DNA of 64,000 nt from Verticillium longisporum (lineage: Eukaryota > Ascomycota > Sordariomycetes > Glomerellales > Plectosphaerellaceae), in the NCBI GenBank assembly GCA_019188255.1, contig JAETXT010000005.1, positions 496,001 to 560,000 of the forward strand. Reading direction: 5' to 3'. Made by a program: the position numbers and the translations under genes. The notes under the pieces are model-generated. The model did not search any database. It saw only the letters and a program-made list of their open reading frames with translations, and was not told the origin of the DNA. Positions within the stretch are counted from its first letter, which is position 1. Each line of letters starts with the position of its first letter. This document shows positions 10,442 through 21,655 of this stretch, piece by piece.

Positions 10442-11635
10442 CTAGAGATACGCATTGACCCCTCGCTCCGTGTTCTCCCATAATCCATCGCCAATCGTCG
10501 GATCCGTCGAAGCGCCGCGCTGCAGCGGAGCGACCCTGCCCACGGGGAGCATGAACCGGCCGGCGAACACCTCGGGCCTGCTCCTCACGTCGGCGGCCGT
10601 GGCCGCGAAGAGGGAGCCTCTCGCGCCCTCCACCGGCGTCACGGCGAGGCGCTGCATCAGCCCCGTGAGCCAGGGCTGGAAGACGCTCGCCATGGCCGGC
10701 GTGCGGATCATGCCAGGCGTGACAGCCGTGACGAGTATGGGTGACGATGATGCGGAAGAATGGTCGCCGTACGCTTCGTCGAGGCGGCGCTGCAGGTCTC
10801 GGGCGTAGAGGGCCGTGGCGAGCTTGGAGACGGCGTAGGCGAACATGTCGATGCGGATGAAGATGGGGAACAGCCAGCGGTGGGCCCAGGGGTAGTACGG
10901 CATCGGGCTCTCGAGGGCATCGGGGCCGGTGAAGTTTGGTACGTAGCTCGCGGGGATAAAGTCCGATTGCACGTTTGACGAGACGACGACGATGCGGACG
11001 TCGGCATCTGGCAGACGCGCTGTCGATTTGAGGAGGGGGAGCAAGAGGTTGTTCAGGGCGAAGTGGCCGATGTAGCTGGGATGTCAGGTCTCGCCATCAG
11101 GAGGTCAAGCGACAGGCCAGGAGGGGATATTTACTTGACGGCCAGATTGGGCTCCCAGCCCGAGGCAGGGCGATCCAAGCCCGTGGTGCCGCACGCGTTG
11201 TTGACTGCAGACCTATGTCAGCAACAGGGTCACGGGAAGGTATGCTGAACTCAGAGCCAGGAGTATGCATACTGATGATGTCCAGCCTCGTCTCGTTTGC
11301 CTTGACGTGGTCGGCGGCCGCGACAACGGTCTTGAGATCACTGAGATCCAAGCTGACCCAGGCCAACTGGCCCGGCTTGATCTCCGGGTGTCGGTCGTAC
11401 ATTTCAGACATGGCTTGGCGGGCCTTCGACTTGGTGCGAGAAGCCATGTAGACCTTGGCACCGCGCAGGGCGAGCAGGCTGATGGTGTCGTAGCCGATGC
11501 CAGAGCTGTTTGGCGGACTGGTCAGAGAGGTTTCGTGGCGATGGTTGGAAGTTTGACTTACTTTCCCCCAGTGACCAGAGCGACTCCGCCGCGGAGAATG
11601 GGGGCATTGGCGAGGAAGTCCCAGGAGCCAGTCAT
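10442..11635 (-). CDS. short-chain dehydrogenase, retinol-dehydrogenase-like
   Basis: NAD(P)-dependent SDR of the longer retinol dehydrogenase/WWOX-like fungal type; substrate unknown. Four exons: 11635-11562, 11505-11273, 11204-11135 and 11075-10442, with introns of 56, 68 and 59 bp; 336 residues with an intact frame. The cofactor motif TGGNSGIG is at 22-29 and is split by the first intron. An INNACG motif follows the third strand, and the catalytic YAVSK is at 206-210. A serine in VVVSSN (about 156-160) completes the active site. The start at 11635 is the only ATG that precedes the cofactor motif at a normal distance. It is divergent from the transcription-factor-like gene at 12510, sharing an ~870-bp upstream region. 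Confidence 0.88.
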
Positions 11636-12509
11636 TGTTTCGACTTGCGCCTTGCGTCGTGATCAAGCTAGAAGGATGTGAAGCTGAGATGAATGGTTCT
11701 TCACGATGAAAGAGGTAGGCGAACCGGCAAGGCGAAGGGACAACCTGATATGGCCAGGCTCGATTTTAAGTACCACGTATGAACCGGACACACTCAGCAG
11801 GGGGCGGCAGTACTCCTCAGGATCTGCCCACAACAGCAGGCCATCATCTGCATCGTTTCCTTCTGGTTCCGCGGCATTCATCAAGGCAAAGACTGGACAT
11901 GCCTGTATCTGTATAAGCAACCATGGGCCAAAGCAAGGACTCTCCCACGCAAGAGTGACAGCAGCAAGGTTGCCTGGGTGCACGCCCAAGCATTTGCCGT
12001 TTTGGGTCTTCGGCAAGCGAGACATCACGCGAAGACCCAATTCACAACGTCGCTGGGTCATAGGCGGAGTATACGCGGACCCCCTTTCGCCGCCGGAGGA
12101 CTCGGGGTGGATACCGGAGACGGGAGTGGCTCAGCTCCCTTTTATCCACCTCACGCTGGTCATGGCTGGGGGGCATCGGCGGCCGGCAGTATCTGTTCAG
12201 CCGACCGCTTACCGGATTAAGGCAATGCTCTTCTTGGCAGGCGCGACTGGCCATCTCCCTGGAGCACGATGATTGGCGATCAGCGGCCATGGTGGGTAAC
12301 ACCATGCAGTCAACATGGACAGGAGCATCACCAGCATCTCCTTCCCAGCTGACTGTCACATAGAAGGTAACTCACCGAGGTACTTAATCTTGTGCCTCCC
12401 CAGATTTTCCATCCTGCATGGTTGAGCATTTTCCCAAAAAAGGACTATGCTCATTCTCCTGGTTCCTTCATTGATCCATCTTCATTCATCTCGGAGTTAT
12501 CCATAAACC
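11636..12509. other. divergent promoter region between SDR and transcription-factor-like genes
   Basis: This ~870-bp spacer lies between two genes transcribed away from each other, so it should hold both promoters. The ~110 bases before 12510 are C/T-rich, typical of a fungal leader. Open frames inside it (11706-12272 plus, 11663-12061 minus) overlap each other and lack recognisable domains. Confidence 0.5.
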
Positions 12510-13657
12510 ATGGCTCCTGGCGGCTTCCAGTTCGTCCACATCTCCAACCCAGCGGAGGCGGCCAACCACCGAAAGAAAGTTCGAGCGCATGCCGCTAGGA
12601 ACTCCAAGGCCCGGCGTGAGAAGGTTGCCGAGTTCCAGGCTCAAGACCGAGCCCAACACAAGGACGCAGCTGTCGTGGCGTCTGAGACCTCCGAGGCTAA
12701 CAGGTCTTCGGCTGACGGAGGCCAAGTCTTGGAGCTTCTTCCGAGCCCTCTCATCGGGAAGCTGATCCCCAGCCCCCAAACCCTGCTGAGCCCGGTCTGG
12801 CATGACCCTTTCAACAGCTTCATCCGACCCGTGGCTCCATTTGAAGGCTACTTGCTCAAACACTGTGAGTGCGCGGCATGGCATGAGACCGTATGAACAC
12901 TGCTCGTCTCGCTCAGTCACTAATAGCGAGCTCTAGTTATCCAACATGTGGTCATGAACGACCTCTCTGCCCAACCTTGCTTGCACCACCTGAGCAATGA
13001 CGCCTTCACTCTTGGCTCTGCCATCACCTGGACTCGGGAGGCCGCCATCGACGTGGGCATGCTGGCACTCATTCTCCTCGTTGCCTGTCGGAGCCTCGCC
13101 AAACTGCAGCACTCGACAATCTACGAGCCCGTAGCCTTGCGCTACAAAGCACTGTGTCTGCGATACCTCAGCGACACCATCAGTCGCGAGGGGGACAACG
13201 TGAGCGATACGACGATAACGAAAACCTTGGCCATGGCTTCTGAAGAGGTGTGTCTCCCGTACACAGTTCGTCAAGAAAACTCGAAAATGAACCTGGGCTG
13301 ACTAGACCCCAGTTCTTCTCGAGCAATAAGACTGCTGCGGACCAGCACCTTCGGGCAGCCGTCCAGATGGTCAACATGCGTCGCGGTCCCGTCATGGTTG
13401 GCATGTGGAAGCACGACGACAACCTACATCTATGGTCGCACTGGGAACATGTAGCGGCTGGTGAGGCTACCGATGACATCTGTGTCTTGCAAATGCGTTC
13501 CGAACAGACTTCGGCTGGCAGCGCTTTTGACGAGCTACACATCTCGCCTGAAGCGTCCGCACTGCCAGCTCGCCTGCACCAACGACGCTACGACCAGCTC
13601 GGGCCTGCATTCAAGACAATCACTCTCACCGCTGCCGACGACGACGAAGTCTCTTGA
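12510..13657 (+). CDS. fungal-specific transcription-factor-domain-like protein without a zinc cluster
   Basis: Three exons (12510-12864, 12937-13247, 13313-13657; introns 72 and 65 bp) give 336 residues. The N-terminus has FQFVHISNP followed by a basic stretch with RKKVRAH and NSKARREK. This pattern opens many fungal proteins that carry a fungal-specific transcription factor domain but no Zn2Cys6 cluster. The middle has a DPFNSFI motif, as in that family, and a helical region ending in VQMVNMRRG, also typical. The C-terminal half is shorter than in most relatives, so it could be a truncated or divergent member. It lies between an SDR gene and an FAD oxidase gene and could regulate them; that is inference. 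DNA binding is not demonstrated by any motif I can see. Confidence 0.7.
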
Positions 13658-13726
13658 TTGTACTCTCTTCATTACATTACGTTTGTGGTGTTTCATTATC
13701 TCACTCAGCCACCGAGTAAGCTGCCC

Positions 13727-15282
13727 TTACTGCGGCAGGATGCCCTGTGGGAAGTGGAACAGGTCTGTCGGATCGACCTTTGTCTTGATCGCCTCGAGCC
13801 TCGAAAGGTGTTGTCCGTAATACTGCTCCAGGGCATCTTCCTGGCCCAACTCGGGGTCGATGTATTTGGCATATCGTCCCCAGTCGCTGTCTGGCATGCC
13901 GTCGGTGATGGCGTCGATCCAGCGATCGAGAAAGGCATAAGGCTCCCGATCCACCGCATCTGTGGCAAGAATGACGTACTGGAACAGCCATAACTTGTCC
14001 CTGTGCACGTACGACGTGGCATCCTTTGGTACGGCCGCCACAGCCGAGTTCGCTCCTCCGTGGGCGTCCATTTGGACGAACCAGACCCGCGGCTGCCGTC
14101 CCTGGTTCTGCCAATAGTCCACGAAACCCTCCAACGAGGCCTCTGGCATCTTCTTGGTCATCAGGCTCGTCGCGAAGAAGAGGGCGCCGGCCTGCTGGTA
14201 CGGGAAGGTGATGTTGGCCGACGGGCCCGTCAACCCGTCCGCCCAGCGCTTCACGCCCGCCATCCAGTCGCCCGATCCAACACTTGTCCGCTCCGAAGTC
14301 CAGTCAAGCCTGAGCAGGTCGTTCAGGGGCTCCAGCGCCGCCCTACCATCGGCCTCGCTGCCGTGGTACAGCACCTCGAGTTTGTTATCCCAGGAGCCTA
14401 CATAATTGGTCAACGAAAGACGCAGGTTGAGTTCGGGAGCCATGTCGTTGTCGACAAAGTCCTGGAAGCCCTTGATTCCCGCGAGAGCCGTCTCCTTGTC
14501 GACAGCAACATTGGACACGATTGCGAACCACGACACCTCCTTCGGTACCGCAAAGGTCTTGACCTCAAACTCAACAATGATTCCAAACGACGACCCTGCG
14601 CCGCGAAGCGCCCAGAAAAGGTCGGCGTTCTCCTTCTCGGAGGCATGCACGAGAGATCCGTCTGCGAGTATGACGGTCACCCCGATGACGGCATCGAGCG
14701 TCAGTCCATGCGTGTGCGAGCTGAACCCGAACCCTCCGTGAGCAGCATGTCCGCCCATACCGACACTGTTGCACTGTCAGCTTTCCTTGACTGGATATCA
14801 CGAGCTTTGGAAGCTCACCTCGGGCAGAGTCCTTGCGAAATGGCCTTACCACCCTGCGCGAACAACTCTGTAGCGATGTGACCCAGTCTCGATCCCGCGT
14901 TGACGATGGCCGTCCCGTCGTCTCTGAGTCGAACTCCGAACATGCGATCCAGCTGCACGACGACGTGGCCGTCCTCGCCGCCGAGCCCGTTGGTGGCGTA
15001 CCCGTGCCCGCCGCTCCTGGGCGCCACTTTGAGCCCGTGGCGCGCGGCGCATCGCACGGCGTCCTGGATGTGGGCTACACTCGTGGCGGGCACGACGAGA
15101 CGGGGGGCCACCGGCAGGCGCAGATTGTAGGGTGAGGTGTAGACGGTCCAGTCGGCGGCTGTGTCATCGAGCCAGGGAACGGAGGCAGCGGTGAGGCAAC
15201 TTTCGACAGTGCACGTCGGAGAGGCGACGAGGCCGGCTGGCAACAGAGCCGCCGCGAGGGCGAACGTGAGGAGAGTCTGCAT
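13727..15282 (-). CDS. secreted FAD-linked oxidase, berberine-bridge / glucooligosaccharide-oxidase type
   Basis: Extracellular flavin oxidase that would oxidise a sugar or alkaloid-like alcohol with O2. Exons 15282-14819 and 14765-13727 around a 53-bp intron encode 500 residues, normal for the family. A signal peptide covers about 1-20. The PCMH FAD-binding domain contains RSGGHG with His93 and GLCPSVGMGGH with Cys153, the two residues used for bicovalent FAD attachment in glucooligosaccharide-oxidase-type enzymes. The C-terminus has the BBE motif (YYG...RL...K...DP...F...Q). It ends about 70 bp from the convergent transcription-factor-like gene. A TATA-like box lies about 75 bp upstream of the ATG. 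The substrate cannot be decided from sequence. Confidence 0.9.
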
Positions 15283-15354
15283 GGCGGTGTGTTTTCACTA
15301 GTTCGTGTTGACCAGACGAGACCAGGAAAGGCAGCAATGTCTACGGGCGGTATG

Positions 15355-15362
15355 ATTTATAG
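15355..15362 (-). promoter_or_regulatory. TATA-like box of the FAD oxidase gene
   Basis: On the minus strand the sequence reads CTATAAAT about 75 bases before the ATG at 15282, a normal distance for a fungal TATA element with a short leader. Confidence 0.5.
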
Positions 15363-16427
15363 ATGTAACCGGCCCCAAGTGGTTGTTTGTTCCCCGTGGG
15401 GTGCATGGATTGCTATGCCTGTAGATCTACCACAACGTCTGCAGGCACGCCGAAAGTTACGCCGTGTTCAGGGTCCCCTGTCACGACGACTTTTCAATGT
15501 AGGCGCTCCGGGAGGCAGATGGGGGTGAGATGCGCAAACAATTACTCAAACGGCTGCTGGTTCAACTGTGAGGACCGCGAATGACCAATGATGCTGATGC
15601 GCCCTGGCACGGAGCGAACATAAGTTCCTCAGGATCCGAACCCCATTGCAACCGAACCGAAGGCTCAATCCTGGCCGTACTGCGTGCGTCGTTCAACTTC
15701 GGGCCGCCGTGGCTAAATAGAGGGTGCCGCCGAGTGGACCTGGGTGGCCAAATCCCCCCCAGGCAATTCTCGCTGAACTGACTGGGCTGCAGCCAAAATA
15801 CTTCCGTGATCCCTTCCCAAACGCCGTGACCAAGGCCGCATTTGACTCTGGTAGAGTTTGGTGTTCCTTTCAAAAATGTGAACACCGCTTGCGAAGTCTC
15901 TTCTGCCTACCCTCTTCGTCAAGAGTGCGAGAGTCTCCCCCCTCCCCCCCACACACACACGGCCTCCTCCAACACACGTCGAGCCCACACAGATAGACGC
16001 AACTAGTTCTCGGAATCGGTCCGCCGAGCGCTGTGCCGCAATCCTTTCAAGTGGTAGCACCGCATCCTTTCCGCGCGGGCCGTCCGAGTACGCGCGTGGC
16101 TCTTGGGGGAGGGGGGGCAAGTCACGAGCCCCGAATCCGTTCAAGGCAGATCAATGAACGGAGTGTCTTGTGGGAGGAGATGCTGGCTGGGAAGTTGCTT
16201 CTGGAATTGACCGAATAGCTGGCCGACGGGGACTCCGATGCGTAAGCTCCCGCATGTACGCGGACAACTTCTCTCGTCTCTCTCTGTCTCTCTCGCATAC
16301 GTACATGCTTGCATGGGTCAGGGCTTTCTTCACAAACACGGCTCGGATTCTTTTCTTTTGTCTATGATACAGAACTACGCCGTTTAACGACCATGCTTCG
16401 ATACCCGACGAGCACCTTCCTTGCCGC
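15363..16427. other. intergenic region with C-run and CA microsatellite
   Basis: About 1 kb between the FAD oxidase promoter and the CFT1 3' end. It includes C-runs followed by a short (CA)n tract near 15936-15960 and a (TC)n tract near 16275-16292. Open frames here (for example 15713-16144 minus) show no conserved motif. Confidence 0.5.
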
Positions 16428-19400
16428 CTAGAAATAGTCCACCCCCCTCCAGCCGAGCACGTCCTCGAGCTCTCCCCTGACGTCGGCGGCCGAAGCGAAC
16501 CCGCCCTTGCCGGCGGCCTCGGCCCTCTGCCGCGCGCCGAGCTCATTCCACCGCGCCAGCAACGCGCCGCCGACGGAGGTCCTGCCGGCCGAGACGTCGA
16601 CGGCGGGCGGGCGCGCGGCGCCGTCTTGGGGGCAGCCTGTGGGCCTTGGGGTTCATCCCGGCGGCGTGCGGCAGGGCGTTGGCGAGGGACGTCGTCAGCG
16701 AGGTCAGGCGACGGTAGGCGTGCTCGGTGATCGGGTTCAGGGAGGCGATGGCGCCGGAGGCCGAGGCGAGGAGGAGCGTCTGCGTGCGGTTCTGGGACCC
16801 GGCGGCGCTGGTGGCCGGCTCCGATTGGGGTAGGTAGGGACGGGTCGTTGTTCGAGGGAGGGCGAGGGTGACCCACGCGTGGTTCGGGGCGACGGAGAAG
16901 GAGGCACGGTTCAGGAGGAGGTGGCCCTGGAGAGATCGGGGGTCTGCGCGGTTGTTAGACATGTGTAGCAAGTCGTCGGGGGTGAGAGCGGAAGTAGTAG
17001 TTTAAGACAGGAAAACAAAGAAAGGACGAAAAAGGGATGACTTGGCACTCACGTTCAGGGTCGAACTGCAGGATGTGCAGCACGCCGTCCTCGTCAGACG
17101 CCACGATGCTCAGGTCGTTGCCGGCGACGAGGAAGTCAGCCGTCAGACACTTGAGCTGCGTACCGCTCTTGCCAAAGAGCGTCATCCGGTAGGGCTCCTC
17201 CGAGTATCCCACGAACCATACGCCCATGTTGGCGTCTGCCATGAGGCAGTAGCCCGTGTTGCGCAGCTCGTGTACGGCGACCACGTAGGTGCTCATATCG
17301 AGAAAGGCCACCGGCAGCAGCGTGCCATCCTCCTTGAGACCCCGGACCATGCACTTCTGGCCTTGGGCAACCAGCATCAAGCCCTGCGTGCCCACCTCGC
17401 AGAGTGAGGTGACGGCGCCGCGCGGGATCTCCTCCTTGGCGATGAGCTTCAGCTTGCGGTCCGTCTCGGGTCGGTCTGGCTGGGGAATGACGTGGACGAC
17501 GTCAAAGACGAGAATGCGGCCGCGGACCGGCAGGTCCTCTCCGCGGAGGATGGCGGTGCCCACGGCGAAGAGCATGCGCCGCTCCTTCGTCTCTTCCGAC
17601 ACTTCGAGAAGCAACGTCTTCATGCACATGGCGACCTCGTACTGCTCCAGCTCAAACTCGTCAATGACGTTCCAGGTAATTGGCGAGTACAGCTTGATGC
17701 TGCCGTGCTCCTTCATAGGCGGCATGGGACGTTCCTCCTTGGCCCACTCCTTGTGGTAGTCGTCATCCTTGGGCAGTTCAAAGGGCTCGAGCTTGCTGGA
17801 CGCCACAGCATAGACCTCCATGGTAGGATGCCACGCCACATGGCTGACCGCCGTGTCGATGGGCACTTTGCGGACAGACACGCCAAGCTCAGCCACGTTG
17901 GCGGCTTCAGGAAATTGCGTAACGCGAGCACAGCCTTTGGAGTCGGCGTAGATGAATCCGCGCTCGCAGCCCTCCGTGTGGAAGGGGTCATGCCGTTGAC
18001 GCCTGGCCGTGGAGGCCGATGACCTTGGGTGTGGTCTTGCTGGATTTGAGGATGAAGGATGGGGATGCTCCCGGGAGGAAGACTGTGCTGTATCCACCGA
18101 CATTGTCACAAGCTCGTAGAGGAATCACACGGTTCTCCTGGACGGCCTCATCCTCAGCAGCCTCGACCGGGCTCTTGGCGAGGTGTGAATTGGACACCTT
18201 TTTGAAGAACAGAGACTTGGCCAAGTCTTCCTTTTCCTCTTGGCCGCCGATCCGGAACGGCTCGTATATTGTCATGTCATCATTGGCGTGTCGTAGCTGG
18301 CATAGTCAGAAACCTGCGTTGCCCGTTGTGGAGACCCAAGGATGTTCAACTTACAATCAGGTGTGCGGATGCACTGGTAGAGTCTCCGAGGTCAGCAACC
18401 AGGATCTCAGTGAGAGTCTCGGGACTGGTGCCTCGGCGGGCGGCGTAGTCTGCGGAAAGAAGGGATGGGATGTAGGAAAGCCCGGCGGCGACGTATATGG
18501 ACTTTGAGAGGTTGGGCAGTGCATAAACCTGGGCCGGTTAGCTTGGTCTGTCTAGACACAAGATGTACGCATATCCTTACATGGAGTTCGCCTGTCGCGT
18601 TGAGCAAGAACATGAAGACGCTCTCGCTTGTCGAGGTCCCCTTGTCCGTCTGCACGGGTGCAAAAAGGCCGCGCGAATCCTTGTAGAGACACCCGCTGAG
18701 CCACTTGGTGGAGACGATTGTTTCGTCCTCCTTGTCGAGCTCCTCCAGCTCGTTGTGATTCGTAATCTGGGCAACAAGAATGCTCGAGTCCTCGCGCAGA
18801 AGCAAAAGGTACGGGTCTACGATACTAGCGCTAATGACGCGCGGTTCGGCGCCCGTCTCCTCGTCTAGCATTGGAAGTATCTGGCTGAGACCAAGATCTG
18901 GAACCGGTCAGCACCGAAAGGAATACTCGTTCGCGTGCAAGCAACTCACCTCCGTCGTAACAACGGACTTCAGAACGGAGCACCTGGATGATCCTCATAT
19001 CGTTGCCCATCGTTCCGGCCTCGATCGTCAGTCCAGCGGCGGGGTCGAACTCGGTGCCTGACAGAGCCTCAAAGCCTGCACCTGTAAGTGCATAGACGTC
19101 TGACGTTTCATAGCCGTCCAAGTCGACTTTGGCCACGATCATGAATTTATCATACTGCGTCACAGATCCGTAGTCGTTGCCGACGGCCAGATTGGCCCCC
19201 TTCTCCCCCTGTAGTGACTCGGCAATGGTTTTCTGCACGCGCGTCGTCCAAAAGCCACGAGCCTCTGGAAACTCAAAGCGTCCAATAACCCTGGGCTGAA
19301 TGTGCTGGTTGATGAGAGCAAGGGAGCCCCCGCGATGCCGTCCGACGGCACAAACGAGGTCGAGCTCGGATCGCACGCCTTCTGAGTTTGTTGCATCCTC

Positions 19401-21047
19401 GCTGCCCGGGAAGAAGGCCGTCTTGCCATATGTCATGTCCATTATGGGGGACAGGCTGAGCAGCGAGTCGTGGACGCGAAATACCACGTCTCCGCCCTTG
19501 GCCGATCCAGCGGCAGCCGAAGGTTGAGGGGCCACCGTGCCCTCGCCGTACAGGTCATCGTCATCGTCGTCGTCCAGTTCGTCTTCGTCGAGGTCATAGT
19601 CGAGTGACTCGTCCAACAGACGCGCCTTCTTCCGTGCCGTTTGCACATGTTGCCTGCTCCAGCCGATCACCTTGGCGTCACCGCCGATCGTGCCGTAAAA
19701 TATGCTGTTCTTGCTGACCTTGCTCAGGCACGCGGCCCGGAAGGGAAGGATGTCGCCTCCATTTTCCGGGGCGACAAGCTTGACGCTGACGCCGGAGACG
19801 CTGCGGCCATCCATCTTGAAGGTGACGACGGCCATCTCGCCGTGCCGCGTCACGAGCAGCATCTCGCCGTTCTCTGGCGACATGAGCTCGACCTCGCAGT
19901 GCTCCAGTCGTAGTTTGAGCTCGGACTGGTCTGCCAGGGGGAACTTGGTCATCTTGGCGGCGTAAGGATTGACGGCGACGCCGTGCGCCTTGCCGGCCTG
20001 GTCGATGTGAATCAGCTCGTTCTCGCCGATGAGGAGGGCGCCACCCATGGGCTTCGGCAGAGCGACGACCTTCTTCAGAGACTGCGGCAGGTTCGAGACG
20101 GTGAGGATGGCGGTCGAGGCCTTCTGGAGGAGGTCGACGGTAAAGACCTTGAAGGTAAAGTGGTCCTTTTGGGGTTCCATCTTGAGGCGGCGGTTGCTGG
20201 AGGAGATGATGCCGAGGGTGGGTTCGCGGTACTCATGCAAGAAGGCGAAGTGCACAGGGTGAAGGATCTCAGGATCAAGCTGGGGCAGCGCGAGGACGAA
20301 GGAGGGAGTGTATGGTACAGGTGCTAAGCTGCTGCTGCTGCTAGATCCATTGACGGCCGCAGCTGCTGGCGGCTCCTCTTCCGGCCGCGGGCCGTCCACC
20401 TCTTCATCCCAGTCATCCATGTCTATGTCCCCGTCGTTCTGTCGAAAGGGAAGGAAGGCGATCTTGCGCAGGCCGAACTTGAGGGCGGCGCATCGCGACT
20501 GCGGGTCGGCTTGGAGGATGGTGGCATGCTGTCGCAGGGGGCCGTCCATGGGGGAACCCTGCCACTCGTCCTTCTCGTAAAAGTGAATGGAAACGTCCTC
20601 GACGCCATTCTTCTCGGGGTCCCACTGCAGGAGACTCAATCGCGCCGTGCGACTGTGGACGAGCAGAGCCTCGCCTCCTGACCTGGAGCTCTGGGTCTTG
20701 ACGCGCGCCAGCCCTGCGATGACGCCGTGGACAGGATATTCGGCAACGAGAACAAGTCGTGTGTTGGTCGTGCGATCGGCGCGCATGAGCATGCCATCGC
20801 CACCGAGGAAAGCGGATTCGAGGCCATCGTCGTCGTTGATGCGCCTGTCATAGGTCTCGCCAGCCTTGCTTGCTGACTTGGCCTGGATCTGGGACGTGTC
20901 GACTTCGGTGGACACAGTCTTGACGGCGAAGATTTGAAGCAGCGAGCCCTTGGAGACGATGAGGTTTTCGGTCTTGGCCGAGGTGAAGGGAAGCGACACG
21001 GAGCAGGTCACCAGCGTCGGGGGAACGAGCTCGGTGTAGCACTGCAT
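16428..21047 (-). CDS. CFT1: Cft1 / CPSF160, cleavage and polyadenylation factor subunit, three frame breaks
   Basis: Nuclear RNA-binding scaffold of the cleavage and polyadenylation factor that forms mRNA 3' ends. Five exons: 21047-18950, 18897-18581, 18528-18355, 18296-17053 and 16943-16428, with introns of 52, 52, 58 and 109 bp; about 1,450 residues when frame breaks are bridged, as expected. It starts with MQCYTELVPPT, the typical fungal Cft1 start, and ends with the conserved DVLGW..VDYF tail. The beta-propeller and CPSF_A regions are present; an acidic linker rich in D/E precedes the middle third. Frame breaks occur near 18001-18005, at the GGGG run 17984-17987, and at the GGGGG run 16628-16632. 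Each side continues conserved Cft1 sequence. The gene is essential in yeast, so the breaks are probably sequence errors. It shares a divergent promoter with the LMBD1 gene. Confidence 0.93.
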
Positions 21048-21655
21048 GGCGGGCAGCAGTTCATCGGGCAGTTCTCGGGCGCATTGGGTGTCGGGGATGG
21101 CGTCAGAATCCGAGAAGAGTGCTGTTGGCGTCTTCCCTCCTGCCCTCGTGGCAAGTGTGAGGAGAATCGTAGCCTTGTGTAGATCCAATGGGTCGTCGCG
21201 GAGGGGAGGTTTCGAGCAAGCAAGACCCAAGACAATGAAAGAGCTCCTCTTGCCTGAGCTTGGCCAGTGTCTACCTTGATGATTACATAAGGTCTCTCTA
21301 CACGGGGAGATGCCCAGTACCGTCTACAAGGCGAGAGGAACCCAGGTACACAATAGGCCCCGAACATCTCCCGAGGATAACAAGCACGGGCCACATGCGT
21401 TCCACACTAGCTCTGTGTTGTTGCGTCACTGTTGCAGCTCGCCAAGAACCTGGAAGCCAAACGCCAGGCAATGGGCCAAAAGAGCTACGAGAGCTTGCCC
21501 CGGCCTGTTTCTACCTCCACATTACGCACTCTTTCCACCTTCCTCTCCAACATCACAACGAGGAATCCTTCTCTTTACCCACCTTGCTCGACTACGTCTC
21601 CTTCTCCTCGTCGACAGCTTTCACCAGAGCACAGAGCATAGAGCACACCCACATC
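21048..21655. promoter_or_regulatory. bidirectional promoter region between CFT1 and the LMBD1-like gene
   Basis: Roughly 600 bp separates two genes transcribed in opposite directions, so both promoters must lie here. The ~100 bases before 21656 are C/T-rich (CCTTCCTCTCC-like), fitting a fungal leader. An in-frame upstream extension of CFT1 to 21230 stays open but does not resemble the family N-terminus. Confidence 0.5.

Noticed and set aside
13961..14881. 292-codon plus-strand frame (14003-14881)
   Set aside because: Antisense shadow of the FAD oxidase gene.
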